Source of the DNA: Bradyrhizobium erythrophlei | GTDB taxonomy: Bacteria; Pseudomonadota; Alphaproteobacteria; Rhizobiales; Xanthobacteraceae | Direction: 5' to 3' | NCBI GenBank assembly: GCA_900129675.1 | Contig: FSRD01000001.1 | Span: 7,677,501-7,741,500 of the forward strand | DNA: 64,000 nt | Shown: positions 53,223 to 64,000 of the stretch, in pieces | Layout of the letters: every line of letters begins with the position of its first letter | Numbering within the stretch: position 1 is the first letter of the stretch | The notes under the pieces: model-generated | The model's input: the letters and a program-made list of their open reading frames with translations, nothing else | Databases searched by the model: none | Told to the model about the DNA's origin: nothing | Translations under genes and position numbers: made by a program

Positions 53223-54253
53223 GCAGCAGCACTCCATGCAAAATCGTCGAATGCGTCTTCGAGTGAACGATGCACGCTGGAAGGCTCTTCCGCGGTCAGA
53301 ATCTTCTGCCGCCAATTCCTGAGCGTCGCCGCCGGCGTGCGGCTGCATTGCGCCGCGATCTCCAGCGCCCAGCCGAGATGCTTGCGCGCGTGCTTGAGCC
53401 CGATGCGCAGTCCGTAATGGCTGCAGATTTCGTCATAGAGCCCGCGGATATGTTTCAGCTGCTCGGCAAGCGGCGGCGCCGATTCGGCCGTTCCCGTTTC
53501 AAGCTGGCGCCCGATCTGGCCCGGCAACCAGGGCTGGCCCTGCGCGCCGCGCCCGATCATCACGGCGTCGGCGCCCGACATTTCCAGCGCGTCCACGGCC
53601 TTCTCGTACGACGTGATATCGCCGTTGACGATGAGAGGTAAGGAGATCGCGCCGCGGACCGCGCGCACCGCGCTCCAATCCGCTTCGCCCTTGTAGAACT
53701 GACAACGTGTGCGCCCGTGCACCGTGATCATCTGCACGCCGGCAGCCTCTGCGCGGCGCGCAAGCTCCGGCGCGTTGAGCGTGCGATCGTCCCAGCCGAG
53801 CCGCATCTTGAGCGTCACCGGCACTTTCACGGCCGCGATCGTCGCTTCAATCAGCCGCAGCGCGTGGTCGAGATCGCGCATCAACGCCGAACCGGACTGG
53901 CCGCCGGTCACATGACGAGCCGGACAGCCCATATTGATATCGATGATGTCGGCACCGGCAGCTTCCGCGATCCGGGCGCCCTCCGCCATCCAACGGGTCT
54001 GACAGCCGGCGAGCTGAACGACGTGCGGACCTACGCCGGTCGCCTCGCAGCGCAGAACCGACATCGGCCTGCCGTTTGCGAGATCATCGCTGGCGGTCAT
54101 CTCGGACACGACCAATCCCGCACCGAGGGTCGCAGTGAGGCGTCGAAAGGGGGCGTCGGTAATGCCTGACATCGGCGCGAGGAGAACCCGGTTGGCGACC
54201 GCAATCTCGCCTATTTTCAAAGGCTTAGGACGTGGATGTTCCAGGCCGGTCAC
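53219..54253 (-). CDS. dusB: tRNA-dihydrouridine synthase DusB (NifR3)
   Basis: 344 residues. FMN-binding TIM barrel with NRVLLAPMSGITDAPFRRLT, catalytic Cys110 in DIINMGCPARHV-like DINMGCPARHVTGGQ, KMRLGWDD and ITVHGRTRCQFYKGEADW. It reduces uridines in the tRNA D-loop. First gene of the classic rhizobial nifR3-ntrBC operon, translationally coupled to ntrB. Confidence 0.95.
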   Translation of the reverse strand: MTGLEHPRPKPLKIGEIAVANRVLLAPMSGITDAPFRRLTATLGAGLVVSEMTASDDLANGRPMSVLRCEATGVGPHVVQLAGCQTRWMAEGARIAEAAGADIIDINMGCPARHVTGGQSGSALMRDLDHALRLIEATIAAVKVPVTLKMRLGWDDRTLNAPELARRAEAAGVQMITVHGRTRCQFYKGEADWSAVRAVRGAISLPLIVNGDITSYEKAVDALEMSGADAVMIGRGAQGQPWLPGQIGRQLETGTAESAPPLAEQLKHIRGLYDEICSHYGLRIGLKHARKHLGWALEIAAQCSRTPAATLRNWRQKILTAEEPSSVHRSLEDAFDDFAWSAAA

Positions 54254-54299
54254 GGGTTTCTCGTCGTTCTGGCAGCCGCGTCATTGCAACCGCCGGCGC

Positions 54300-54329
54300 A
54301 TATTGTGAGCACAAATCTTGTGCAGTCAA
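54300..54329 (-). promoter_or_regulatory. Candidate dusB-ntrBC promoter with an NtrC-like operator
   Basis: On the minus strand TTGACT (54329-54324), an 18-bp spacer and CAATAT (54305-54300) give a possible sigma-70-type promoter 47 bp from the start codon. The spacer contains AGCACAAATCTTGTGCA (54308-54324), whose complement TGCACAAGATTTGTGCT fits the NtrC pattern TGCAC-N7-GTGC. This placement would let NtrC repress its own operon. Confidence 0.4.
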
Positions 54330-54506
54330 GCTTCATGCCTACACTTTAGACAGTTCTATCATTTGTGCAAGTGCACTGCAACAAGAACTGCTTTTCCCAC
54401 AGCTATTGGCAATCGCTCTGTTTTTGCGCATGCAGCATGGTAAGGGCTGTCGCCAGCGAGCTCTTCCCACCTTTCCTGAACCCGGATTCGTCTCCCATTA
54501 GGTCAA

Positions 54507-55703
54507 ATGTCCAGATCTGAGCGCACAGCAGCTATCCTCGTCGCAGCCGGGCGTGGGCTTCGCGCCGGCGCCGGCGGGCCAAAGCAATATCGTACGATCG
54601 GCGGGCAAACCGTGATCTTCCGGGCGATGGAGGCGTTCTGCCGCCATCCGGATGTCTTCGCCGTGCAGCCGGTCGTGAATCCCGACGACGCGGCGGTGTT
54701 CAACGACGCCGTCAGCGGCTTGCGCCATGCGCCGCCAACCAGCGGCGGTGCGACGCGGCAGGCTTCCGTGCATGCAGGACTCGAAGCGCTGGCGAGCGAG
54801 AAGCCCGACATCGTGCTGATCCACGATGCAGCGCGGCCTTTCGTCACGGCCGCGGTGATTTCGCGGGCGATCGACGCGGCGGGCCGCACCGGCGCCGCTA
54901 TTCCGGCCATCGCCGTCACCGATACGATCAAGCTGGTCGGCGACACCGGCAACGTCGAGGCCACGCCAGACCGCGCGCGGCTGCGAATCGCGCAAACGCC
55001 GCAGGCGTTTCGATTCGACATCATCCTTGAGGCCCATCGCCGCGCCGCGCGCGATGGCCGCAGCGATTTCACCGACGATGCCGCGCTCGCGGAATGGGCG
55101 GGATTGACGGTGGCGACCTTTGAAGGCGATCCTGCAAACATGAAACTGACGACCCCTGAAGATTTCGTCCGCGAAGAAGCCCGCCTCGGCGCCATGCTCG
55201 GCGATATCAGGACCGGCACCGGCTATGACGTGCACGCGTTCGGCGATGGCGATCATCTGATGATCTGCGGCGTGCGGGTGCCGCATACGCGCGGCTTCCT
55301 CGCCCATTCCGACGGTGACGTCGGCCTGCATGCGCTGGTCGACGCCATCCTGGGCGCGCTGGCCGACGGCGATATCGGCTCGCATTTTCCGCCGAGCGAC
55401 CTCAAATGGAAGGGCGCCTCCTCCGACCAGTTCCTCAGATACGCCGTCGACCGCGTCACCGCGCGCGGCGGCCGTATCGCCAATCTCGAAGTCACGATGA
55501 TCTGCGAACGTCCGAAGATCGGACCGCTGCGCGACACCATGCGCGCGCGCATCGCCGAAATCACCGGCATCAGTATCTCCCGGATCGCCGTGAAGGCCAC
55601 GACCAGCGAGCGGCTCGGCTTCACCGGGCGCGAGGAAGGCATCGCCGCGACCGCGAGCGCCACCATCCGCCTTCCGTGGAATGATAAAGGTTGGAGCGAA
55701 TAA
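54507..55703 (+). CDS. ispDF: Bifunctional IspD/IspF (MEP pathway)
   Basis: 398 residues. IspD part (1 to about 227): AAILVAAGRGLRAGAGGPKQ and IHDAARPFVT, plus RIAQTPQAFR, the CTP-binding and catalytic regions of 2-C-methyl-D-erythritol-4-phosphate cytidylyltransferase. IspF part (about 233-393): RTGTGYDVHAFGDGDHLMIC and GFLAHSDGDVGLHALVDAI, with the metal-binding Asp/His, then ATTSERLGFTGREEGIAA. The fusion is the normal alphaproteobacterial form. It makes isoprenoid precursors. pncC follows after 1 bp. Confidence 0.96.
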   Translation: MSRSERTAAILVAAGRGLRAGAGGPKQYRTIGGQTVIFRAMEAFCRHPDVFAVQPVVNPDDAAVFNDAVSGLRHAPPTSGGATRQASVHAGLEALASEKPDIVLIHDAARPFVTAAVISRAIDAAGRTGAAIPAIAVTDTIKLVGDTGNVEATPDRARLRIAQTPQAFRFDIILEAHRRAARDGRSDFTDDAALAEWAGLTVATFEGDPANMKLTTPEDFVREEARLGAMLGDIRTGTGYDVHAFGDGDHLMICGVRVPHTRGFLAHSDGDVGLHALVDAILGALADGDIGSHFPPSDLKWKGASSDQFLRYAVDRVTARGGRIANLEVTMICERPKIGPLRDTMRARIAEITGISISRIAVKATTSERLGFTGREEGIAATASATIRLPWNDKGWSE

Positions 55704-55704
55704 G

Positions 55705-56307
55705 ATGAGCGGCAGCGACGCCCGCGCCCTCTCCCGCTCGCTGCTCGATTTGTGCCGGATGCGCAAGCTGACGATTGCGACCGCCGAATCCTGCACCGGC
55801 GGCCTGGTGGCAGGCGCCCTGACCGACATTCCCGGCTCCTCCGACGTCATCGACCGCGGCTTCGTCACCTATTCCAACGACGCCAAGCGCGCGATGCTCG
55901 GCGTCAAGGTGACCACGCTCGCGACCTTCGGCGCGGTCAGCAAGGAAACCGCAACCGCGATGGCGATCGGCGCGCTGGAGAAAGCCGGCGTCGATCTCGC
56001 CGTCTCGATCACCGGCATTGCCGGCCCCGGCGGTGCGACGCCCGGCAAGCCGGTCGGCCTCGTGCATTTCGCGGTGGCCGCGCGCGACGGCAGAATCCTG
56101 CACCGCGAATGCCGCTTCGGTGCGATCGGCCGCACCACGGTGCGCCAACGCTCCGTGGTGGAAGCGCTGCGCATGCTGATGGAGCTCGCCCGCGGGCCGC
56201 AGGCGCCGGCGAAACCGCGACGCGAGGCCGCGAGCCGGTTGCGCCCGCGCGTTGCCCGAACGCCACGCGGCGGCGCGGTCAAGCGGCGCCGGCCGCCGCG
56301 GGCGTAG
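55705..56307 (+). CDS. pncC: CinA C-terminal-type nicotinamide-nucleotide amidohydrolase
   Basis: 200 residues from ATG 55705 (GGAGCGA upstream), 1 bp after ispDF. Catalytic core LTIATAESCTGGLVAGALTD with Ser in AESCTGG, then YSNDAKRAMLGV and SITGIAGPGGATPGKPVGLV. It deamidates NMN, recycling NAD precursor. A C-terminal Arg/Lys/Pro-rich extension of about 35 residues (RREAASRLRPRVARTPRGGA) is not part of the fold. Operon with ispDF. Confidence 0.88.
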   Translation: MSGSDARALSRSLLDLCRMRKLTIATAESCTGGLVAGALTDIPGSSDVIDRGFVTYSNDAKRAMLGVKVTTLATFGAVSKETATAMAIGALEKAGVDLAVSITGIAGPGGATPGKPVGLVHFAVAARDGRILHRECRFGAIGRTTVRQRSVVEALRMLMELARGPQAPAKPRREAASRLRPRVARTPRGGAVKRRRPPRA

Positions 56308-56320
56308 TGCGACCTCTCCA

Positions 56321-56437
56321 CGTCATTGCGAGCCACCGGGTCGCGCGAATGCGCGCCCGATGACAGGCTCCGCGAAGCAATCCATCGCTCAGCGGAGAAA
56401 AGTATGGATTGCTTCGCTTCGCTCCCCGCAATGACGG
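56321..56437. repeat. CATTGCGAG palindromic element, copy 2
   Basis: Starts CGTCATTGCGAG and ends CCCGCAATGACGG, with the internal stem GCAATCCAT/ATGGATTGC. Located between pncC and the COQ10-like gene, which end facing each other here, so it may act as a bidirectional hairpin. Confidence 0.85.
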
Positions 56438-56446
56438 TGAAAGTCC

Positions 56447-56920
56447 TCATGACAGTCGGCTGACACCAGCTTTCCCATAAACCACGTCCGCGCGCCTCTC
56501 GAACGCGGCCGCAAAGCGCTGGAACGCGGTGTCGAACATCGTGCCCATCAGCATCGCCAGCATCCGGCTCTTGAATTCGTAAGAGAGGAAAAAGCCGACG
56601 TCGCAGTCGGTTTCGCCTCTCGGCTCAAAGCTCCAGCGGTTTTCCATATTGCTGAACGGCCCCCGCAAATATTCGACCAGGATTTTCAGGTTGGGACGGT
56701 CCAGCGTCACCCGGCTGGTGAAGGTTTCCCGCACCAGCTTGAACGACACCGTCATGTCGGCGACGACGATTTCGGTGCCGTCCTCCTTCGGCGTGCGCTG
56801 GCGGATCTTCAGCGAATGGCACAGCGGCACGAATTCGGGATATCGCTCGACGTCGGCGACCAGATCGAACATTTGCGCCGCGGTGTGGTGGACACGGCGC
56901 TTGCTTGAAAATTTCGGCAT
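56447..56920 (-). CDS. COQ10/RatA-family START-like protein
   Basis: 157 residues, single SRPBCC (START-like) domain: TAAQMFDLVADVERYPEFVP, then LVRETFTSRVTLDRPNLKIL and DVGFFLSYEFKSRMLAMLMG. Members are described as coenzyme Q-binding COQ10 homologues or as RatA toxins; next to lipA in alphaproteobacteria the COQ10-like role is favoured. It begins 9 bp after lipA. Confidence 0.85.
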   Translation of the reverse strand: MPKFSSKRRVHHTAAQMFDLVADVERYPEFVPLCHSLKIRQRTPKEDGTEIVVADMTVSFKLVRETFTSRVTLDRPNLKILVEYLRGPFSNMENRWSFEPRGETDCDVGFFLSYEFKSRMLAMLMGTMFDTAFQRFAAAFERRADVVYGKAGVSRLS

Positions 56921-56929
56921 CGACTATGC

Positions 56930-57889
56930 TCAGCGGGATAATGCAGCCCGCGCCGCCTGGAGTTTTGCGAAATCCTCGCCGGCATGATGGGACGAGCGGG
57001 TCAACGGGCTCGCCGACACCATCAGAAAGCCTTTGGTATAGGCGACCTTCTCGTAGCCCGCGAACTCGTCCGGCGTCACATAGCGCATGACGGCGTGATG
57101 CTTGCGGGTCGGCTGCAGATATTGCCCGATGGTGAGGAAATCGACGTCGGCCGAGCGCAGATCGTCCATCACCTGCAGCACCTCGTGCCGCTCCTCGCCG
57201 AGACCCACCATGATGCCGGATTTGGTGAAGATGGTCGGGTCGATTTCCTTGACCCGCTGCAACAGCCGGATCGAATGGAAATAGCGCGCGCCGGGACGCA
57301 CGGTGAGGTAACGCGACGGCACCGTTTCCAGATTGTGGTTGAACACGTCGGGTTTTGCGGCGGCCACGACCTCCAGCGCGCCTTCCTTGCGCAAAAAGTC
57401 CGGCGTCAGAATTTCGATCGTGGTGGTCGGGCAGCGCGCCCGGATCGCGCGAATGGTTTGCGCGAAATGCTCGGCGCCGCCATCGCCGAGATCGTCGCGG
57501 TCGACCGAGGTCACCACGATATGGGCGAGCCCGAGCTTGAACGTGGCTTCCGCAACGTGCTCCGGCTCGGAAGCATCGAGCGCGCCGGGCATGCCGGTCT
57601 TGACGTTGCAGAACGCACAGGCGCGGGTGCAGGTGTCGCCCATGATCATGAAGGTGGCGTGCTTCTTGTCCCAGCACTCGCCGATATTGGGGCAGCCCGC
57701 CTCCTCGCACACCGTGACGAGGCCGTTCTCTTTGACGATTTTGCGGGTGTCGGCATAGCCGCGCGTATTCGGCGCGCGGACCCGGATCCAGTCCGGCTTC
57801 GGCGGCGACAGCGCATCCGGCCGGTTCACCTTTTCGGGGTGACGCGGGCGCACCGGATTGGTTGAGACAGTATCGACGAGGACGACCAT
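56930..57889 (-). CDS. lipA: Lipoyl synthase
   Basis: 319 residues. First 4Fe-4S site in VTVCEEAGCPNIGECWDKKH, and the radical-SAM CxxxCxxC in CTRACAFCNV. Further motifs are VTSVDRDDLGDGGAEHFAQT and IFTKSGIMVGLGE. It inserts two sulfurs into octanoyl groups on lipoyl domains. Upstream of the COQ10-like gene, an alphaproteobacterial arrangement; divergent from the glycosylase. Confidence 0.96.
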   Translation of the reverse strand: MVVLVDTVSTNPVRPRHPEKVNRPDALSPPKPDWIRVRAPNTRGYADTRKIVKENGLVTVCEEAGCPNIGECWDKKHATFMIMGDTCTRACAFCNVKTGMPGALDASEPEHVAEATFKLGLAHIVVTSVDRDDLGDGGAEHFAQTIRAIRARCPTTTIEILTPDFLRKEGALEVVAAAKPDVFNHNLETVPSRYLTVRPGARYFHSIRLLQRVKEIDPTIFTKSGIMVGLGEERHEVLQVMDDLRSADVDFLTIGQYLQPTRKHHAVMRYVTPDEFAGYEKVAYTKGFLMVSASPLTRSSHHAGEDFAKLQAARAALSR

Positions 57890-58048
57890 GTTAAGTCCGG
57901 AAGTTGCGAGACACTCTAACTAGTCCGTGTCGCCCTGGCCTGCAACCCGCTGCGTCCAGCGAAGCGACGCGGCGGGCTCGCCGAAGCTTGCAGAAACATG
58001 CAAGATATTGGCAGCTTTCCCGTTAGTTCCGCACCGATTCTCATCAGA

Positions 58049-58654
58049 ATGGCTCAAGGCTCCAAATCCGCCGCGGATCACCCTCCGCGCCTCGGCAAGT
58101 CCATCAAGCGCCGGTTTTTCGACCGCAGCGTGCATGAGGTCGCCCCCGACCTGATCGGGACGACGCTGCTGGTCGACGGCGTCGGCGGTATCATCGTCGA
58201 GGTCGAGGCCTATCATCACACCGATCCGGCCGCGCATTCGTTCCGCGGGCCGACGGCGCGGAACAGGGTGATGTTCGGCCCGCCCGGCTTTTCCTACGTC
58301 TATCGCTCCTACGGCATCCATTGGTGTGTGAATTTCGTCTGTGAGGAAGCAGGCTCGGCCAGCGCGGTGCTGATCCGCGCGCTGCAGCCGACCCACGGCA
58401 TCCCGGCGATGCGCCGGCGCCGCGGCTTGCACGACGAACGCGCGCTGTGCTCGGGGCCCGGCAAGCTGTGCGAAGCCCTCGGTATCACCATCAAGCATAG
58501 CGAACTGCCGCTCGATCAACCGCCGATCGCGCTTCATGCGCGCACCGGCCAGCCGGAGATCGTCAAAGGCATTCGGATCGGGCTCACCAAGGCGGTCGAG
58601 TTGCCCTGGCGGTATGGGCTGAAGGATTCGAAGTTTTTGAGCAAACGGTTTTGA
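58049..58654 (+). CDS. 3-methyladenine DNA glycosylase (AAG/MPG family)
   Basis: 201 residues from ATG 58049; ATG 57998 in frame would add 17 residues without family similarity, and neither has a good ribosome site. Motifs: FFDRSVHEVAPDLIGTTLLV, IVEVEAYHHTDPAAHSFRGP with the catalytic-type Glu, FGPPGFSYVYRSYGIHWCVN and CSGPGKLCEALGIT. It removes alkylated purines by base flipping. Standard fold length. Confidence 0.93.
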   Translation: MAQGSKSAADHPPRLGKSIKRRFFDRSVHEVAPDLIGTTLLVDGVGGIIVEVEAYHHTDPAAHSFRGPTARNRVMFGPPGFSYVYRSYGIHWCVNFVCEEAGSASAVLIRALQPTHGIPAMRRRRGLHDERALCSGPGKLCEALGITIKHSELPLDQPPIALHARTGQPEIVKGIRIGLTKAVELPWRYGLKDSKFLSKRF

Positions 58655-58667
58655 CGAGTGGATGAGA

Positions 58668-58760
58668 CCGTCATTGCGAGGAACTCCGCGACGAAGCAAT
58701 CCATTCTTTCTTTGCGCGGCACGATGGATTGCGTCGTCGCTTCGCTCCTCGCAATGACGG
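58668..58760. repeat. CATTGCGAG palindromic element, copy 3
   Basis: CCGTCATTGCGAG at the left and CTCGCAATGACGG at the right, with internal GCAATCCAT/ATGGATTGC. 13 bp after the glycosylase stop, immediately before the AC microsatellite. Confidence 0.9.
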
Positions 58761-58768
58761 CTATAGTT

Positions 58769-58804
<36 letters not shown>

Positions 58805-58861
58805 TCGCGATCCCGCGGCGCAATTCGCCCGGGTGATGCCCTTGGTTTCGCGCCACAAGAA

Positions 58862-59340
58862 AAGAGGGCGCGGGGAATGCCGGATGCACGCTGCACCCGC
58901 GGTCTCGTGTGCAAAATTGTGCAAAGAAACGCACACGAGCATACAGGTTCAGCGGAGGCAATCCGGCATTCCCTGCGCGATGGTCTTACGGCTTATAGCG
59001 CGCTCTCCCCGGCGACGAATTCCATTTGCCACCGTCATCGACGGATTGAAGGTTTTGCCGGACCCGGTCGGGCCGACAAAACCTCCGCCGATTTAGCACC
59101 AGCAACGGGTGCCAGGACCACACGATTTCGCCGTACGCCTCAGCGCCGTTCGTCTGATGCGACGCCTCTTCGCTCACGAGTCCAAAGGACCCGCCCTGCG
59201 ACGACGATCGCGCCCGACGCTGCCGCGTCCACCGCATCCCACCGCGCGTTTCGTGACGATCGCGAGCCGCCCCTCTCTTGGGTGAGACGCGCGGAGTTAT
59301 GCCCTTGATTTGCCCGTCGGGGTGAAGCGAAATATTTTTG
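58862..59340 (-). repeat. ~0.5-kb dispersed repeat, copy B (inverted)
   Basis: Reverse-complement relative of 42236-42745. Overlying frames on both strands are not conserved genes. It fills the space between the microsatellite and the VOC gene. Confidence 0.75.
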
Positions 59341-59412
59341 CAAAAGGGGCTGGACAAGGGATTTTGACCATCGGCAAGTGATTTGCCCGTCGGGCACTTT
59401 CTGGATCGCCGC

Positions 59413-59791
59413 TCACACCGCGTGATGGCACACGGCCTCGATGCGGTTGCCATCGGGATCCCTGAGGAACGCGCCGTAATAGGACGCGTGATAATCGCGC
59501 AGGCCCGGCGCGCCGTCGTCGGTGCCGCCGGCGGCGATGCCGGCGTCCCAGCACGCGTCGACCTGCGTGCGCCACTTCGCCTTGAAGCACCAGTGGCGGC
59601 CAAAGGCCTCCTCTGACTTGGGGCCCTTGCGGATGGTGAGATAGACGCGATCCGGATATGCCGCCCGCGCCCGCTCGCCATAGCCGAGCCAGTCATCGCG
59701 GCGGCCGACCTTGACGACATCGAGCGCCTTCATGATGGCGTCGTAGAACCGCTCGGCGGCGGGAATGTCGGACACCGTGATGGAGACGTGG

Positions 59792-59799
<8 letters not shown>
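59413..59799 (-). CDS. VOC-family (glyoxalase-like) protein
   Basis: 128 residues from ATG 59799. The frame extends to 59901 but that part lies in valS. A vicinal-oxygen-chelate fold: MLDHVSITVSDIPAAERFYD with the first metal His, RHWCFKAKWRTQVDACWDAG, and DYHASYYGAFLRDPDGNRIE with the terminal Glu ligand. Substrate not known; bleomycin-resistance or lyase-type are possible. It overlaps the valS end by 8 bp and is probably translated with it. Confidence 0.88.
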
Positions 59800-62659
<2,860 letters not shown>

Positions 62660-62782
62660 GACAATGCAGTCGGAGGTATGGGAACGGCTAGAAAGCCGCC
62701 TGATAGCACCAAGTCAACCGCGCTGGAGCGCTGAAAACGCGATAAAAGCCGGTTGTGGTGGCTGAATGAGGGCTAAAAGGGA

Positions 62783-63553
62783 CTACCGCCCGCGCGAAAC
62801 CCGCTCGATTTCGGCCTTGACGATGCGCTCGACCAATCCCGGCAGATTGTCGTCGAGCCAGGATTTCAGCATCGGGCGCAGCATTTCCTTGACCAGATCT
62901 TCCAGCGTCCGCGCGTTGTTGCTGAGCACGGTGTTGGCGAGCGAATTGAAGGCGGATTCTACCGCCGACACGGTCGTGCGCGACAGGATCTGCTGCTGCG
63001 CCGGAGCTGCGGCGCTCTCGAACGGCGGCGGCTCGTAAGCCGGCGGCCGAAGCGCCCTGGCGGACGCGCTCTCGGTGAATTCGATATCGTCCTGAGGGTC
63101 GATCTTGTGGAACGAGGATGCCGACAGTGCGGCGGGCGGCGGTGCCGGATCCGGCAGCGCCATCTCGTCGGTGAGTTCGAACACCTCGCCGTCGGGCTGC
63201 GGCGGTCTGATCTCGGCCTCGGGCGTCGCCGCGTCGAGGCTCGCCAGCATCGCATCGATGTCGTCCTGGCTGTTGGATACAGCCGGCTCTGGGGCTGCGG
63301 CGGGCGGAGGCGGTGCAGGCTTGGGCGCGGCCGGCTTGGCAGCCGGCGCGATCGCCGACGGCGGAATATCCTTCATCGCCGGCGCCTTGGCGGCCGACGC
63401 CGCAGCCGGGGCGTCCGGCTTGGCGGGTGCGGGTGGCGGACTGGCGGGCTTCTCCGCGGCCGCCGGCTTTGCTTCGTCGTCGGCAATGATGCGACGGATC
63501 GACGCCAGAATCTCCTCCATCGAGGGCTCTTGGACCTTTGCAGGTTGCGTCAT
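62783..63553 (-). CDS. PopZ-type polar organizing protein (DUF2497)
   Basis: 256 residues from ATG 63553 (GGAG just upstream; the 4-residue longer start is less likely). The conserved N-terminal helix EPSMEEILASIRRIIADDEA, then a Pro/Ala-rich disordered linker (about 30-100), then the C-terminal oligomerisation helices LEDLVKEMLRPMLKSWLDDN and LVERIVKAEIERVSRGR. This is the modular layout of PopZ, which anchors chromosome origins at cell poles. Adjacent to valS as in other alphaproteobacteria. Confidence 0.88.
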   Translation of the reverse strand: MTQPAKVQEPSMEEILASIRRIIADDEAKPAAAEKPASPPPAPAKPDAPAAASAAKAPAMKDIPPSAIAPAAKPAAPKPAPPPPAAAPEPAVSNSQDDIDAMLASLDAATPEAEIRPPQPDGEVFELTDEMALPDPAPPPAALSASSFHKIDPQDDIEFTESASARALRPPAYEPPPFESAAAPAQQQILSRTTVSAVESAFNSLANTVLSNNARTLEDLVKEMLRPMLKSWLDDNLPGLVERIVKAEIERVSRGR

Positions 63554-63949
63554 TTCCGACTCCACATCGAAAGCATTTTACACCAAGCCGCAAAGGATTT
63601 GCCGGTTCCGGATATGCAGGCCGGGATTTTCATCGCACAGGCCTGACTTGTCCCCAGATCAAGCCCGCCCGATGCATCGCGCGAGGTCCAGCTCCCCCTT
63701 TGGCACCGGAACATCGCCGCCAAGAACGAAAATACGCGGCGCGAATCGCTCTGTTGCCTACGGCAAAGGTATGTCACGGCAAGATTTGATTGCAAGCAAT
63801 GCACTCATCGCGTTTTCGAGCGAGGCCTGTCCCGCACTCGCTGCGGCATCGATCCGGCTCGCATCGCAATCAAGTCCACGCAGATTGTGTAGACTTAATC
63901 GGCGATAGAAAACGCGTCAAAAGAGACCGGGCGCAACCGCGCCCGGAGG
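63554..63949. other. Intergenic region upstream of the popZ-like gene
   Basis: 396 bp with no supported gene. It should hold the promoter of the popZ-like gene; a terminator from the partial gene to the right lies at its far end. Confidence 0.4.
63927..63946 (-). terminator. Terminator of the gene entering from the right edge
   Basis: CCGGGCGC pairs perfectly with GCGCCCGG (loop of four). On the minus strand it is followed by TCTCTTTTGACGCGTTTT, directly after the stop of the partial frame at 63950-64000. Confidence 0.7.
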
Positions 63950-64000
63950 TCATCCCGCGCGGGGCGGCGATGGTGTCGGGATCAGCGGCCGTCGGGTGTG
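63950..64000 (-). CDS. C-terminal end of a protein, perhaps a TolC-type outer membrane protein
   Basis: Only the last 16 residues (HTRRPLIPTPSPPRAG) and the stop are in the window. The identity is a guess from the usual rhizobial order tolC-popZ-valS and the Pro-rich end; the terminator at 63927-63946 supports a real gene end. Confidence 0.3.
   Translation of the reverse strand, partial: HTRRPLIPTPSPPRAG

Overview
The window reads as chromosome of a Bradyrhizobium-like alphaproteobacterium (Rhizobiales). The housekeeping block on the right has the rhizobial order dusB(nifR3)-ntrB-ntrC-ntrY-ntrX, then hfq-hflX, with a fused ispDF, a PopZ-type protein next to valS, lipA with a COQ10/RatA-like gene, mazG and queC. 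GC-rich codon use, small families typical of bradyrhizobia and dispersed palindromes containing CATTGCGAG agree with this. The assignment rests on pattern recognition, not on a database search.

Layout. (1) 1-3.7 kb: two secreted TPR proteins and four tandem copies of a small secreted two-cysteine protein. (2) 3.9-25.3 kb: accessory, decaying DNA. It holds an intact IS1182-family element with perfect 18-bp ends, an IS110/IS1111-group element, an rve-type IS with two remnants elsewhere, IS5-, IS21- and ISNCY-like debris, and many small or broken genes (two PilZ proteins, an SRAP protein and a separate SRAP remnant, DUF2336, zinc ribbons, a truncated metallophosphoesterase, two genes with nonsense codons). 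Between these lie a secreted amidase, a class II sirtuin abutting an istA fragment, a lytic transglycosylase and an aldo/keto reductase. (3) 25.3-31.6 kb: a LacI-type regulator diverges from a catabolic operon: intradiol (hydroxyquinol-type) dioxygenase, SDR, BKACE/DUF849 enzyme, MDR oxidoreductase, DctA transporter. Two identical 14-bp palindromes sit on the divergent promoters. (4) 31.9-33.4 kb: four small secreted proteins. (5) 33.7-38.5 kb: an alpha/beta hydrolase, then an isoquinoline-oxidoreductase-like molybdenum hydroxylase (2Fe-2S and Mo subunits) whose cytochrome c gene is broken twice. (6) 38.6-41.8 kb: an enoyl-CoA hydratase, a cobalt-type nitrile hydratase operon and a DUF4188 gene. 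(7) 41.8-64 kb: the core-gene block, interrupted by repeats.

How the genes fit together. The DctA-dioxygenase-BKACE operon looks like import and ring cleavage of an aromatic or dicarboxylate compound under LacI control. The Ntr genes form the nitrogen-control module, with a candidate NtrC site inside the dusB promoter. hfq-hflX, mazG, cinA-type pncC and the 3-methyladenine glycosylase are RNA, nucleotide and DNA maintenance genes.

No CRISPR array, tRNA or rRNA was seen. No obvious undescribed defence or signalling system stands out. The best candidates for new biology are the BKACE/dioxygenase operon, the possible bridge RNA of the IS1111-group element, the tandem small secreted families and the dispersed inverted ~0.5-kb repeat.
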